Shown here: positions 25,980-35,097 of the stretch, piece by piece | Numbering within the stretch: the first letter of the stretch is position 1 | How the letters are laid out: the number at the start of each line of letters is the position of its first letter | Source of the DNA: Yoonia sp. | GTDB lineage: Bacteria; Pseudomonadota; Alphaproteobacteria; Rhodobacterales; Rhodobacteraceae | Assembly (NCBI RefSeq): GCF_030731595.1 | Contig: NZ_JANQTS010000088.1 | Span: forward strand, 36,280 to 87,843 | DNA: 51,564 nt | Direction: 5' to 3' | The notes under the pieces: model-generated | Databases searched by the model: none | Told to the model about the DNA's origin: nothing | What the model saw: only the letters and a program-made list of their open reading frames with translations | Position numbers and translations under genes: made by a program

Positions 25980-27431
25980 ATGAAATATGACAGATTTTTG
26001 AAGGCAGCTATTGCTGGCTTAGCGTTGTCGTTTACCGCGGCAGCACCAACATTTGCACCGGCCGAAACGTTGCGCGTCTTGCGCGGCGCAGCGTCCAGCG
26101 CACTCAGCGTTCCGATGAACCGGGCCGTTGTCGTGGAGAGCGACGTCCCCTTCGCGGAACTATCTATTGCAAATCCCGGGATCGCTGACATTTCGTCGCT
26201 TTCCGATCGGACAATCTACGTGCTGGGTAAAGAACCCGGCCGCACGACGATGACTCTTCTTGGCGCTGATGGGCGCCTTATTACGAACGTGGAGGTCCAT
26301 GTTTCTCCTGATGTTGCCGAGTTCAAAGAGCGTCTGACCCAGATTCTACCTGGCGAGAACATCGAGGTTCGCACAGCGAATGACGGGATCGTTCTGTCGG
26401 GCACAGTAAGCTCGATCGCGCGTCTAGACCGTGCGCTAGAGCTTGCTCAGCGGTATGCACCTGATCGGGTTTCGAACTTGATGGTTGTTGGCGGAACACA
26501 ACAGGTCATGTTGAAAGTGCGGTTTGCCGAAATGCAGCGCTCTGTCAGCAAAGCGCTTTCTTCGTCACTTTCTCTCTCCGGTCTGGCATTTAACGATGAT
26601 GTACGGGTTGCGGGCGGAACTGGGATCGGCGGCGTTGGTTCTATCCCGAACCCAGATGTGTCGGGGGCTGTCATTTCCGTACCAAATGCCCTTACATCGT
26701 CACCTGACAGCAATGGTGCATTCCTCTTTGGGTTTGGCGCTGGCGGTCTTGAGGTCGGTATCCTGTTGGAAGCGTTGGAATCCCAAGGGGTTGTGCGCTC
26801 GCTTGCAGAACCCAATCTGACAGCATTGAGCGGCCAGGAGGCAACTTTCCTTGCTGGTGGCGAATATCCTGTACCCGTTTCGAATGCAGACGGTGCCATC
26901 TCGGTTGAATTCAAGCCATTCGGTGTAGAGCTTAACTTTATCCCTCGCGTGGTTGATCAAGATATCATCAATCTGGAACTGACTGCTGCTGTTTCGGCAA
27001 TTGATACGTCAAACAGCTTCCAGGCCGATGGCTTTGCGATTGATGCCTTTAGTCGGCGTGAAACATCCACAACAGTCGAGATGCGTGATGGCGAGAGCTT
27101 CGCGATTGCCGGTCTGTTGTCAGATGACTTCACAGACCTGAAAGGTCAGGTGCCTTGGGTCGGTGACATTCCAATTCTTGGAGCTCTCTTCCGTAGTTCC
27201 GAGTATGCACGTCGCCAAACCGAACTGGTGATCATCATCACACCACACCTTGTCTCACCAACGCGCGGTGAAGCATTGGCATTGCCAACTGACCGTGTCC
27301 GCCCACCGACAGAGCAAGACCTGTTCTTGTTTGGCCGCGTTGCCCGGACAGGTGCACCTTCTTCCGGTGCAGCAGGCGAAGTAGCACGACAGGACTTTAG
27401 CGGGTCCTACGGCTATGTTCTTGACGAATGA
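25980..27431 (+). CDS. cpaC: Tad secretin CpaC (RcpA)
   Basis: 483-aa outer-membrane secretin through which the pilus exits. It has a signal peptide (cleavage near APAE), an N-terminal pilus-formation domain (VPMNRAVVVESDVPFAELSIANPGIADI, in two parts), a BON-like segment and the secretin core with GLEVGILLEALESQGVVRSLAEPNLTALSG and the C-terminal PILGALFRSSEYARRQTELVIIITPHLV stretch. The ATG at 25980 has GGAGAGGCAGG upstream. It is adjacent to the OmpA-like lipoprotein gene. Confidence 0.95.
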   Translation: MKYDRFLKAAIAGLALSFTAAAPTFAPAETLRVLRGAASSALSVPMNRAVVVESDVPFAELSIANPGIADISSLSDRTIYVLGKEPGRTTMTLLGADGRLITNVEVHVSPDVAEFKERLTQILPGENIEVRTANDGIVLSGTVSSIARLDRALELAQRYAPDRVSNLMVVGGTQQVMLKVRFAEMQRSVSKALSSSLSLSGLAFNDDVRVAGGTGIGGVGSIPNPDVSGAVISVPNALTSSPDSNGAFLFGFGAGGLEVGILLEALESQGVVRSLAEPNLTALSGQEATFLAGGEYPVPVSNADGAISVEFKPFGVELNFIPRVVDQDIINLELTAAVSAIDTSNSFQADGFAIDAFSRRETSTTVEMRDGESFAIAGLLSDDFTDLKGQVPWVGDIPILGALFRSSEYARRQTELVIIITPHLVSPTRGEALALPTDRVRPPTEQDLFLFGRVARTGAPSSGAAGEVARQDFSGSYGYVLDE

Positions 27432-27446
27432 ATGGAGCGTAAGTCT

Positions 27447-28100
27447 ATGAAATATTTTATGACCACGGCTATCGCTGCCGCAACACTTGCCGCCTGTTCG
27501 CCGACAGATTCATCCTTAGGGTCTTTCTACTCTGAAGCTGGCTCTGTCATCGATACCGGTGATTTTGGTGAAGCGACTATGAACAATCGGTTGGTTCAGA
27601 CCGGTCAGCAGGATTATACGATCAACCTTGCTCGCCGTTTTGCATCGGACGTGAATTCAACAGTCAACTTTGCGTTCAACTCGAGCGTGCTTGATGCAGA
27701 TGCGCGCGCCACATTGATGCGCCAAGCAGATTGGATCAAACAATTCCCTGAAGTTCGCTTCACGGTCTATGGACACACCGATCTGGTCGGAAGCCAGGCT
27801 TACAATCGCGCTCTTGGTTTGCGTCGTGCGCAAGCAGCGGTTGCTTTCCTGACGTCGCAAGGGATCGATCGTAGCCGACTGGATGCAGTAGCTTCCTTCG
27901 GTGAAACCCAACCGCTTGTTGTCACTGAAGGTCGCGAACGTCGGAACCGTCGTACTGTAACAGAGGTCTCTGGTTTCGTCGAAAGCAACCCGCTTGTCCT
28001 AAACGGAAAGTATGCGCAGATCATCTTCCGCGAATACGTTGGCAGCGCGATTCCCCAATCTGGCGTCACCGGTGCCCAGATAACGACCGGCGAAGGCTAA
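27447..28100 (+). CDS. OmpA-like lipoprotein of the Tad locus
   Basis: 217-aa lipoprotein: signal with lipobox LAAC (Cys at about 17) and a C-terminal OmpA peptidoglycan-binding domain (NFAFNSSVLDADAR..., YGHTDLVGS, LGLRRAQAAVAFL, NRRTVTEV). Asp in GHTD and Arg in LRRAQ, which grip diaminopimelate, are kept. It occupies the place where cpaD lies in Caulobacter and may anchor the secretin to the cell wall. The ATG at 27447 is preferred over 27432, which lies in the ribosome site. Confidence 0.9.
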   Translation: MKYFMTTAIAAATLAACSPTDSSLGSFYSEAGSVIDTGDFGEATMNNRLVQTGQQDYTINLARRFASDVNSTVNFAFNSSVLDADARATLMRQADWIKQFPEVRFTVYGHTDLVGSQAYNRALGLRRAQAAVAFLTSQGIDRSRLDAVASFGETQPLVVTEGRERRNRRTVTEVSGFVESNPLVLNGKYAQIIFREYVGSAIPQSGVTGAQITTGEG

Positions 28101-28115
28101 CTTACGCTTATCAAG

Positions 28116-28144
28116 TTGACGCCGGATTTATCGTCCGGCGTCAA
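28116..28144 (+). terminator. Perfect hairpin after the OmpA-like gene
   Basis: TTGACGCCGGA / TCCGGCGTCAA forms an 11-bp perfect stem with a 7-nt loop, 15 nt past the stop. There is no T run, so termination may be partial or factor-assisted. The next 200 nt to cpaE are relatively AT-rich and probably hold a second Tad promoter. Confidence 0.6.
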
Positions 28145-28346
28145 CATTCTCAGAGGTTTATCAAGATCGTCGCAATAATTCGCACAATTACGATCTTTTG
28201 GTCCTAATCTCGACAAGATTCCCTAAAATAGTGATATCAGTATCAGCGTCCTGCCACTGGGCTGTAGGCAATTCTATCGCTTGTGTTAGGATGACTTTCT
28301 CAGTTGGCATAATTGAGTGTGATCAAAGTGATGGGGACATCTATAA

Positions 28347-29594
28347 ATGAGTACTAGCCCGGTTGTACAAAGCGACCCGCCACAAATCGTGGCATGCACA
28401 ATCAGCCGCGACGTCCAGAACTTCGATCTTCTGATCGAAGATATGGAGGCCGCACTTGGTGACGCTTGGGGTGATCTCAGTTTTGACGATGCAGCAGCAT
28501 TCCTTGCGCAGCCTGATGCAAAAGGCCTTCAGTTCGTGACCATCGCCATGGATGCGGAAGACGAAGACAACCTGCCCAATATTTCACGGGTCATCGCAAG
28601 TGCGAAAGCCGCCAATATAAAAGTCATTTTGATCGCGGAAGATGTCAGCCCGACCGCTTTGCACCAATTGCTACGCGAAGGTGGTGACGAATTCGTCCCC
28701 TACCCTCTGCCAGAAAACGAGCTCGCGCGCGCAATTGAACGGGTCTTGACCGCTCCGGATACCCCGCTGCCCACACAGACCACGGCAACGAAGTTCCAGG
28801 CAACAGGTGATCGCTCTGGCGTCATCATCCCCGTTCATGGCATTGCAGGCGGAACGGGAGCGACCTTGTTTGCTGTGAACATGGCATGGGAATTGGCCAA
28901 TATCGACAAAGATGACCCTCCCAAGGTCTGTTTGCTCGACCTCGACTTTCAATTCGGCTCGACCTCGACATATCTCGATCTGCCGCGTCGTGAAGCTGTC
29001 CTTGAAATGTTGACCGACACAGAAGCTATGGACAGTGAGGCTTTCCAGCAGGCCCTGCTGACATTTGGCGACAAGATGCATGTGCTGACCGCGCCGATGG
29101 ATATGATACCACTCGACATGATCACGCCGCTGGATATCTCGCGGGTGATCGAAATGGCGAGCAAGAACTTTGACTACGTGATCATCGATATGCCTTCAAC
29201 GATGGTGGAATGGTCGCAAACCGTTCTTGAGATGGCCCATGTCTATTTTGCGATGATCGAACTGGATATGCGGTCGGCGCAAAACACGCTGCGCCTCAAG
29301 CGCGCTTTACAGTCAGAAGACCTTCCATTTGAAAAGATACGGTTTGTGTTGAATCGCGCACCCGGCTTCACAGACCTCAATGGGAAAAGCCGTGTTAAGC
29401 GACTGTCTGACAGCCTTGGCATTTCAATTGAAGTCTTATTGCCGGACGGCGGCAAGCCAGTGATGCAAAGCGCTGACCATGGCACGCCAATGTCAGAAAC
29501 TATTCCAAAGAACCCTCTGCGCAAAGAGATCATGAAACTTGCGAAATCAGTCCATGATGTCAATCTGGATGCAGCAACCACAGCGAGAGCTTAA
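28347..29594 (+). CDS. cpaE: Pilus localisation ATPase-like protein CpaE/TadZ
   Basis: 415-aa protein with an atypical receiver-like N-terminal domain (about 10-135) and a MinD/ParA-type domain (about 155-400). TadZ/CpaE places the Tad machine at the pole. The P-loop reads AGGTGAT (167-173): both lysines of the normal KGGxGKT motif are alanine, so ATP hydrolysis is doubtful. Other family segments (LLDLDFQFGSTSTYLDLP, VIIDMPSTMVEWSQ) are intact. It begins the second half of the Tad locus, 12 nt before cpaF. Confidence 0.93.
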   Translation: MSTSPVVQSDPPQIVACTISRDVQNFDLLIEDMEAALGDAWGDLSFDDAAAFLAQPDAKGLQFVTIAMDAEDEDNLPNISRVIASAKAANIKVILIAEDVSPTALHQLLREGGDEFVPYPLPENELARAIERVLTAPDTPLPTQTTATKFQATGDRSGVIIPVHGIAGGTGATLFAVNMAWELANIDKDDPPKVCLLDLDFQFGSTSTYLDLPRREAVLEMLTDTEAMDSEAFQQALLTFGDKMHVLTAPMDMIPLDMITPLDISRVIEMASKNFDYVIIDMPSTMVEWSQTVLEMAHVYFAMIELDMRSAQNTLRLKRALQSEDLPFEKIRFVLNRAPGFTDLNGKSRVKRLSDSLGISIEVLLPDGGKPVMQSADHGTPMSETIPKNPLRKEIMKLAKSVHDVNLDAATTARA

Positions 29595-29605
29595 GAGGTA
29601 ACGCT

Positions 29606-31069
29606 ATGTTTTCGAAATACAAAAAACCAACGATTTCCAAAGATGTTGCAACTGCAACGCCCGCAGCCTCCAATCCGAAAGTGAACGTCGCAGCGATTGC
29701 AGCGGCGCCACAACAACCAGCACGTCAATCCATGATGAAACCAAAGCCGAGCCCGCGTCCCGGTGAAGTCGCGCCAATGGATAAGGACAAACGCCGCAAG
29801 GAACGCTTGGGAGAGATCAAGCTGGAACTGCACAAGGCGCTTTTGGACAACCTGAACCTTGCCGCGCTTGAAACTGCGACAGAGCAGGAACTGAAGTCCG
29901 AGATCAACGCCATTGCGAACGAAACCCTCGAGGAGATGGGAATTGTCCTGAACCGCGATGAGCGCCAAACCCTTAGCCAGGACTTGTTCTTTGAAGTCAC
30001 AGGCCTTGGCCCGCTCGAGACACTCCTGAAAGATGATACCGTAAACGATATTCTGGTGAACGGCCCGCAACAGATCTTTGTGGAGCGTGACGGCAAACTC
30101 CAACTGACTGACGTAACTTTCAAAGATGAACGGCACCTTCTGCGGATCATCGACAAGATCGTATCTGCTGTGGGTCGCCGCGTGGACGAATCAAACCCCT
30201 ATGTTGACGCGCGTCTGGCAGATGGATCGCGTTTCAACGCCATGGTTCCACCGATTGCCGTAGATGGTTCACTCGTTTCCATTCGTAAGTTCAAAAAGGA
30301 CAAGCTTGGTATCGAAGATCTGGTCAATTTTGGAGCCTTTACCGAAGAGATGGCCGCTTATTTGCAGGCCGCCGTATCGACCCGTCTGAATGTGATCGTG
30401 TCCGGTGGTACGGGTTCCGGTAAGACAACCACTCTTAATGCCCTATCCAGCTTTATCGACGACTCTGAGCGCATTCTGACGATCGAGGATACTGCGGAAC
30501 TTCAACTGCAGCAGACACACGTCGGTCGTATGGAAAGCCGCCCACCGAATGTTGAAGGCCGCGGCGGTGTTTCTCAGCGCGACTGTCTCAAGAACGCTTT
30601 GCGGATGCGCCCTGACCGGATCATCGTGGGCGAGACACGCGGCGAAGAAGTCATCGACATGCTGCAAGCGATGAACACGGGCCACGACGGTTCCATGACA
30701 ACGATCCACGCCAACAGTGCCCGCGACGGCATTTCACGTTTGGAAAACATGATTGCGATGGCCGGTATCGACATGCCGATCAAGGCCATGCGCAGCCAGA
30801 TCTCATCCGCTGTGAACCTGATTGTGCAAGCGTCCCGCCTACAGGACGGATCGCGCCGCATGACCTCGATCACAGAGATCACCGGTATGGAAGGTGACGT
30901 CATTTCTATGCAGGAAATTTTCCGTTATCAGCGTGTCGGTCTTACTCCTGACAACAAGATCATCGGTCACTTTACAGCAACCGGTGTCCGCAGTCACTTC
31001 TCGGAGCGGTTCAAGCTTTGGGGTTACGACCTGCCACCTGCAATCTTTGAACCTATGGTCGCGGAGTAA
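29606..31069 (+). CDS. cpaF: Tad secretion ATPase CpaF (TadA)
   Basis: 487-aa hexameric type II/IV-like ATPase powering pilus assembly. An Ala/Pro-rich N-terminal linker (about 1-58) is followed by the N-terminal domain and the ATPase core. Walker A is GGTGSGKT (267-274); [12 protein letters not shown] is the Asp box and [14 protein letters not shown] the Walker B region. [16 protein letters not shown] is the His box. It lies 5 nt before tadB. Confidence 0.97.
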   Translation: MFSKYKKPTISKDVATATPAASNPKVNVAAIAAAPQQPARQSMMKPKPSPRPGEVAPMDKDKRRKERLGEIKLELHKALLDNLNLAALETATEQELKSEINAIANETLEEMGIVLNRDERQTLSQDLFFEVTGLGPLETLLKDDTVNDILVNGPQQIFVERDGKLQLTDVTFKDERHLLRIIDKIVSAVGRRVDESNPYVDARLADGSRFNAMVPPIAVDGSLVSIRKFKKDKLGIEDLVNFGAFTEEMAAYLQAAVSTRLNVIVSGGTGSGKTTTLNALSSFIDDSERILTIEDTAELQLQQTHVGRMESRPPNVEGRGGVSQRDCLKNALRMRPDRIIVGETRGEEVIDMLQAMNTGHDGSMTTIHANSARDGISRLENMIAMAGIDMPIKAMRSQISSAVNLIVQASRLQDGSRRMTSITEITGMEGDVISMQEIFRYQRVGLTPDNKIIGHFTATGVRSHFSERFKLWGYDLPPAIFEPMVAE

Positions 31070-31074
31070 TATCA

Positions 31075-32040
31075 ATGATTTCTGCGGAACCACTTATCTA
31101 TATCTTGATCTTTGTCGCCGTGCTGGCGCTGGTCCAAGGTGCGTATCTGGTCATTTTTGGCAAATCCATCAGCATGGACGGCAAGGTAAACCGTCGTCTG
31201 GACATGCTCGACAAGGGCGGCTCTCGTGAGCAGGTTCTGGATCAACTCCGTAAGGAGATGACCCAGCACATGAAGTCACAGAGTATCCCGATCTACTCTT
31301 TGCTGGCTGATAAGGCGCAGAAAGCAAACATCGCGTTTACACCGCTACAGTTGATGATGTTGATGGTTGTGCTGAGCGGTGTTTCCTTCATTCTTCTCAC
31401 TTTCATGACCGCTGTCGGCGTGCCGATCAGAGTTGTCGTTGGTACCTTGATGGGTGTGGGCGGCGTCTATGTTTGGGTGAACGGCAAAGCGAAAAAACGC
31501 ATGAGCATGATCGCAGAACAGCTTCCTGAGGCAGTAGAGCTGATGGTCCGGTCGCTGCGTGTGGGCCATCCTTTCTCTTCTTCTGTTGCGATTGTAGCCC
31601 GGGAAGTTCCCGATCCGCTTGGAACAGAGATGGGCATGATTTCGGACGAAGCCGCTTATGGTCGAGATATGGGTGAAACGCTCAAGGCTATGGCAGAGCG
31701 CCTCGACAACCAAGATATGCGTTTTCTTGCGGTTGCTGTGACGATCCAACAGACATCTGGCGGTAACCTTGCCGAAATCCTTGACGGTCTGGCAAAGGTG
31801 ATCCGGGCACGGTTTCGTCTGTTTCGCCGGGTTGCCGCGATTACGGCTGAGGCCAAATGGTCCGGCAATCTGCTTTCGGCATTTCCTGTTGTCGCCCTTC
31901 TGGGGATCAACCTCGTCAAGCCCGACTATTATGACGAGGTGATGCTAAGCCCCCTCTTCATTCCGGCGGTGCTGGTTGTTGTGGCATTTCTTGTGATGAA
32001 CATCATTGTGATGCGCTCGCTCGTTAATATTAAGGTTTAA
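31075..32040 (+). CDS. tadB: Tad inner-membrane platform protein TadB
   Basis: 321-aa membrane protein with a GspF/T2SSF domain. Hydrophobic helices are at about 5-25, 95-135 and near the C-terminus (270-315). The cytoplasmic GspF core includes LPEAVELMVRSLRVGHPFSSSV and DMRFLAVAVTIQQTSGGNLAEIL. It forms the inner-membrane base with TadC and CpaF. Confidence 0.95.
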   Translation: MISAEPLIYILIFVAVLALVQGAYLVIFGKSISMDGKVNRRLDMLDKGGSREQVLDQLRKEMTQHMKSQSIPIYSLLADKAQKANIAFTPLQLMMLMVVLSGVSFILLTFMTAVGVPIRVVVGTLMGVGGVYVWVNGKAKKRMSMIAEQLPEAVELMVRSLRVGHPFSSSVAIVAREVPDPLGTEMGMISDEAAYGRDMGETLKAMAERLDNQDMRFLAVAVTIQQTSGGNLAEILDGLAKVIRARFRLFRRVAAITAEAKWSGNLLSAFPVVALLGINLVKPDYYDEVMLSPLFIPAVLVVVAFLVMNIIVMRSLVNIKV

Positions 32041-32050
32041 GGGGACGACT

Positions 32051-33019
32051 ATGGAGAACATACAAAGCATGATTGTTGAGTTGCTCGGACCTTCTGGGCC
32101 TCTCATGATTGTTGGCCTTCTGGGCGTATTTCTAATCCTGATAACACTCCCTGTGTTGCTCAAGCGTGAAGTCGATCCTCTGGACAAACTCAAAGCTGCC
32201 GGTCGCGCGGCCGAAGCAAGTGCGTCAAAGGGGGAAAAGCTCCGGAGTGCCACCCGCAAAGACAAGCTGGAAAAATATTCCAGCTTCCTCGAACCGCAGA
32301 ATGCGGATGAATACTCCGCAGACAAACTAACGCTCTTGCAGGCTGGCTACAGTGGCAACAACGCGGTTCGGATTTTCCACTTTTCGAAGTTTGCATTGGG
32401 ACTCTTCGGTCTGGTCTGCGGTGGCATCTTCGCGATGGTTCAGATGGCCCAAGTCGAAGTGACGGCCCAGGATCTGGTTCTGTGGATCATGGTGCCAGGA
32501 GGCGTAGGCTACTTCCTTCCAAAGTATTGGGTGTCACGCCGCAAGCAAAAGCGGATCGAAGCAATCACCAACGCCTTTCCTGACAGTTTGGACATGATGC
32601 TTGTGTGCGTTGAAGCGGGCCAATCACTGGACCAGTCTATTCTTCGTGTCGCACGGGAATTGAAGTCCGGCTTTCCGGAACTTGCGTCAGAATTCGAGAC
32701 TGTCAGCCAAGAAGTGAAGGCGGGTAAGGACAAGAACACTGTTCTCAAGGACATGTCTGAACGCTGCGGTGTCGCGGATATTGCCAGTTTCGTGACCGTT
32801 CTTGTACAGTCATCGCAATTCGGCACATCAATCTCTGACGCGCTTCGTGTCTACTCTGCGGAAATGCGCGACAAGCGGGTCATGCGGGCCGAAGAAGCCG
32901 CGAACAAACTGCCGACCAAGATGACATTGGCCACAATGATGTTGACGGTACCGCCACTGATGGCGATGCTCATCGGCCCATCAATCTATGCGATCGCAAC
33001 AAGTCTTGGCGGGCGCTGA
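32051..33019 (+). CDS. tadC: Tad inner-membrane platform protein TadC
   Basis: 322-aa partner of TadB with the same GspF-type core (FPDSLDMMLVCVEAGQSLDQSI, FVTVLVQSSQFGTSISDAL) and flanking helices at about 15-35, 110-155 and 295-320. It lies 10 nt after tadB, so the pair is co-expressed and probably forms a heteromeric platform. Confidence 0.95.
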   Translation: MENIQSMIVELLGPSGPLMIVGLLGVFLILITLPVLLKREVDPLDKLKAAGRAAEASASKGEKLRSATRKDKLEKYSSFLEPQNADEYSADKLTLLQAGYSGNNAVRIFHFSKFALGLFGLVCGGIFAMVQMAQVEVTAQDLVLWIMVPGGVGYFLPKYWVSRRKQKRIEAITNAFPDSLDMMLVCVEAGQSLDQSILRVARELKSGFPELASEFETVSQEVKAGKDKNTVLKDMSERCGVADIASFVTVLVQSSQFGTSISDALRVYSAEMRDKRVMRAEEAANKLPTKMTLATMMLTVPPLMAMLIGPSIYAIATSLGGR

Positions 33020-33025
33020 CACACA

Positions 33026-33586
33026 ATGAAGATATGGCCATTTGCTTTGGCCATTCTTCTGACAGGGTTTGCCGCTTGTACCTCAGGCGACCTTAATCGT
33101 TCAGGAGATGGTGTTTTTGCGCCGGGTGTTGCCGGGCCAAGTGATGTTGACGGTTTGATCGTCGGGCACCGCCTGATGGAAGCCGGCGAGTTTGAACTCG
33201 CACTCAGCGCCTACAACCGTGCCGCCGCGCAACAGGGACTGAATGTCGATACGATGTCGGCCATCGGTTCTGCCAATCTTAGACTTGGGCGCCTGGGTCA
33301 AGCCGAACGCTGGCTGCGCCGCGCTGTTGAAGAAGACCCCAGTTTCCCCGCGGCATGGAATAATCTGGGCGTCATTTTGATGGAAAAAGGCGAAGTCGCT
33401 GAGGCGAGTGAGGTTTTTCGACGCGCTTTTGCCGCAGATAGCGGAAATTCGGATGAAATTCGCGACAATTTACGCTTAGCGCTCGCAAATTTTGAAAATC
33501 CTGACAATAATGCGGTACAAGAAAATCAGAACTTTAGTCTGATCCGGCGAGGTGCAGGCGACTTCGTACTTATGTCGGACCTATAG
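33026..33586 (+). CDS. tadD: TPR lipoprotein, TadD-like
   Basis: 186-aa lipoprotein with lipobox GFAAC (Cys at about 18) and three TPR-like units (AGEFELALSAYNRAA, GRLGQAERWLRRAVEED, NNLGVILMEKGEVAEASEVFRRAF). TadD proteins are thought to help secretin assembly or localisation (pilotin-like). It follows tadC by 6 nt. The symbol rests on locus position and repeat type. Confidence 0.85.
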   Translation: MKIWPFALAILLTGFAACTSGDLNRSGDGVFAPGVAGPSDVDGLIVGHRLMEAGEFELALSAYNRAAAQQGLNVDTMSAIGSANLRLGRLGQAERWLRRAVEEDPSFPAAWNNLGVILMEKGEVAEASEVFRRAFAADSGNSDEIRDNLRLALANFENPDNNAVQENQNFSLIRRGAGDFVLMSDL

Positions 33587-33613
33587 GTAAGAGCAGCAAA
33601 AGGACGCAGAAAA

Positions 33614-34471
33614 ATGCGCCATCGAATCTTTATGACGCTTTGTGTGGCGGCCGTTGGCTTGTCCGCATGTGAACAACCAACCGGTGAAGCCGAGGTCGAA
33701 CGGGCATTGAAAGACCTCAATGTCATCGACGAAAGCAACCTCAACGACGTTATGCTGACAGTCGGTGATCCGAATGAGGCCGTTCGCTACTTTGCAAGCG
33801 CAAACGCCAATGATCCCGGCCGGATCGACTTGCAACGTGGCTTGGCAAAATCGCTGGTCCGCGCAGGGCGCAACGCAGACGCAGTAGATGCATGGCAAGT
33901 TGTGGTCACCAATCCAGAGGCAACCGACACAGACCGTGTCGACCTGGCGGATGCTTTTGTACGGAACAATCGCTGGGACGAGGCTGCGGCGACGCTGAAC
34001 ACGATCCCACCGACATATGAGACATTCAAGCGCTATCGTTTGGAAGCCATGGTGGCAGACAGCCGTCAGCAGTGGGAAAAAGCCGATAGCTTTTACCAAA
34101 CGGCTGTTGGCCTGACCACACGCCCTGCAACGGTCTACAACAACTGGGGCTATTCAAAGCTCACGCGCGGCGAATATAGCGAAGCCGAACGTCTGTTCTT
34201 TGATGCATTGCGGTTCAACAGCAACATGTTTACCGCAAAGAATAACCTCGTTCTGGCCCGCGGAGCGCAGCGCAACTACACCTTGCCAGTCGTTCCAATG
34301 ACCCAAACCGAACGGGCCCAGTTGATGCATACGATGGCTTTGGCAGCGATCAAGCAAAACGACGTATCGATGGGAAAATCGCTGTTGACGGACGCAATCA
34401 GCACTCATCCACAGTATTTCGAAGAGGCCGCACGCGCTTTGGAAGCACTTGAAACGAACGTTGTGAACTAA
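33614..34471 (+). CDS. Second TPR lipoprotein of the Tad locus
   Basis: 285-aa lipoprotein with lipobox GLSAC (Cys at about 19) and TPR repeats throughout (ANANDPGRIDLQRGLAKSLVRAGR, VDLADAFVRNNRWDEAAATL, VYNNWGYSKLTRGEYSEAERLFFDALRF as separate units). It is longer than the preceding TadD-like protein and not an obvious duplicate. Probably also outer-membrane bound and involved in pilus assembly. It lies 7 nt before the peptidase gene. Confidence 0.85.
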   Translation: MRHRIFMTLCVAAVGLSACEQPTGEAEVERALKDLNVIDESNLNDVMLTVGDPNEAVRYFASANANDPGRIDLQRGLAKSLVRAGRNADAVDAWQVVVTNPEATDTDRVDLADAFVRNNRWDEAAATLNTIPPTYETFKRYRLEAMVADSRQQWEKADSFYQTAVGLTTRPATVYNNWGYSKLTRGEYSEAERLFFDALRFNSNMFTAKNNLVLARGAQRNYTLPVVPMTQTERAQLMHTMALAAIKQNDVSMGKSLLTDAISTHPQYFEEAARALEALETNVVN

Positions 34472-34478
34472 AAGCAAC

Positions 34479-34970
34479 ATGGGGATGACTGCACAAGCCG
34501 CGTTTTGGTTCTTGCCAGCCGTCATCCCCATCGCGATCTACATTTCATGGAACGATATGCGTTCCATGAAGATCACCAATAATTCGATCATTGTCCTCAT
34601 GGTGGCTTATGCGCTGCTGGGCCCATTTGCCTTTGGGCTCGAGATGTATCTGTGGCAATGGCTGCATTTTCCGATTGTCCTTGTCGTTTGCATGGCTCTT
34701 TGGAGCCTGAGAACGATGGGGGGCGGAGATGCAAAAATGATCGCCGCTATGGCCCCCTTTTTTGTGGTTGCCGATCTCGAACTGATTCTGCGGCTCTTTG
34801 CGGCCAGTTTGCTTGGTGCCTTGGCCGTGCATTCGCTCTTTCGGTTCACCCCGCTCAAAAAACCTGTCGCGGAATGGCAAAGCTGGAATGCAGGACGCTA
34901 TTTTCCAAAGGGTTTTCCGCTGAGTATGACCCTTGTGCTCTATCTGGCTTTTGCGGCGGTTTATCGCTGA
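34479..34970 (+). CDS. cpaA: Prepilin peptidase CpaA/TadV
   Basis: 163-aa integral membrane aspartic protease that cleaves Flp prepilins. One catalytic Asp lies in SWNDMRSMKITN near the N-terminus, the other in the GxGD motif MGGGDAKM (around 84-91). About four hydrophobic helices fit the short A24 class, which lacks the methylase domain. A second ATG 6 nt downstream is also possible. Last gene of the Tad operon rather than near the pilin as in many other species. Confidence 0.93.
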   Translation: MGMTAQAAFWFLPAVIPIAIYISWNDMRSMKITNNSIIVLMVAYALLGPFAFGLEMYLWQWLHFPIVLVVCMALWSLRTMGGGDAKMIAAMAPFFVVADLELILRLFAASLLGALAVHSLFRFTPLKKPVAEWQSWNAGRYFPKGFPLSMTLVLYLAFAAVYR

Positions 34971-35097
34971 ATAAGCTTGCAATGCCTTGGACTGGCGCAG
35001 GTTTATTCACGATTTCGCCATAAATGAATGTAAATTAAACAACAGATGCCGCAGTATCGTCGGTATCAATCTTTTTTGGTGATGGACGGAACCCGAT

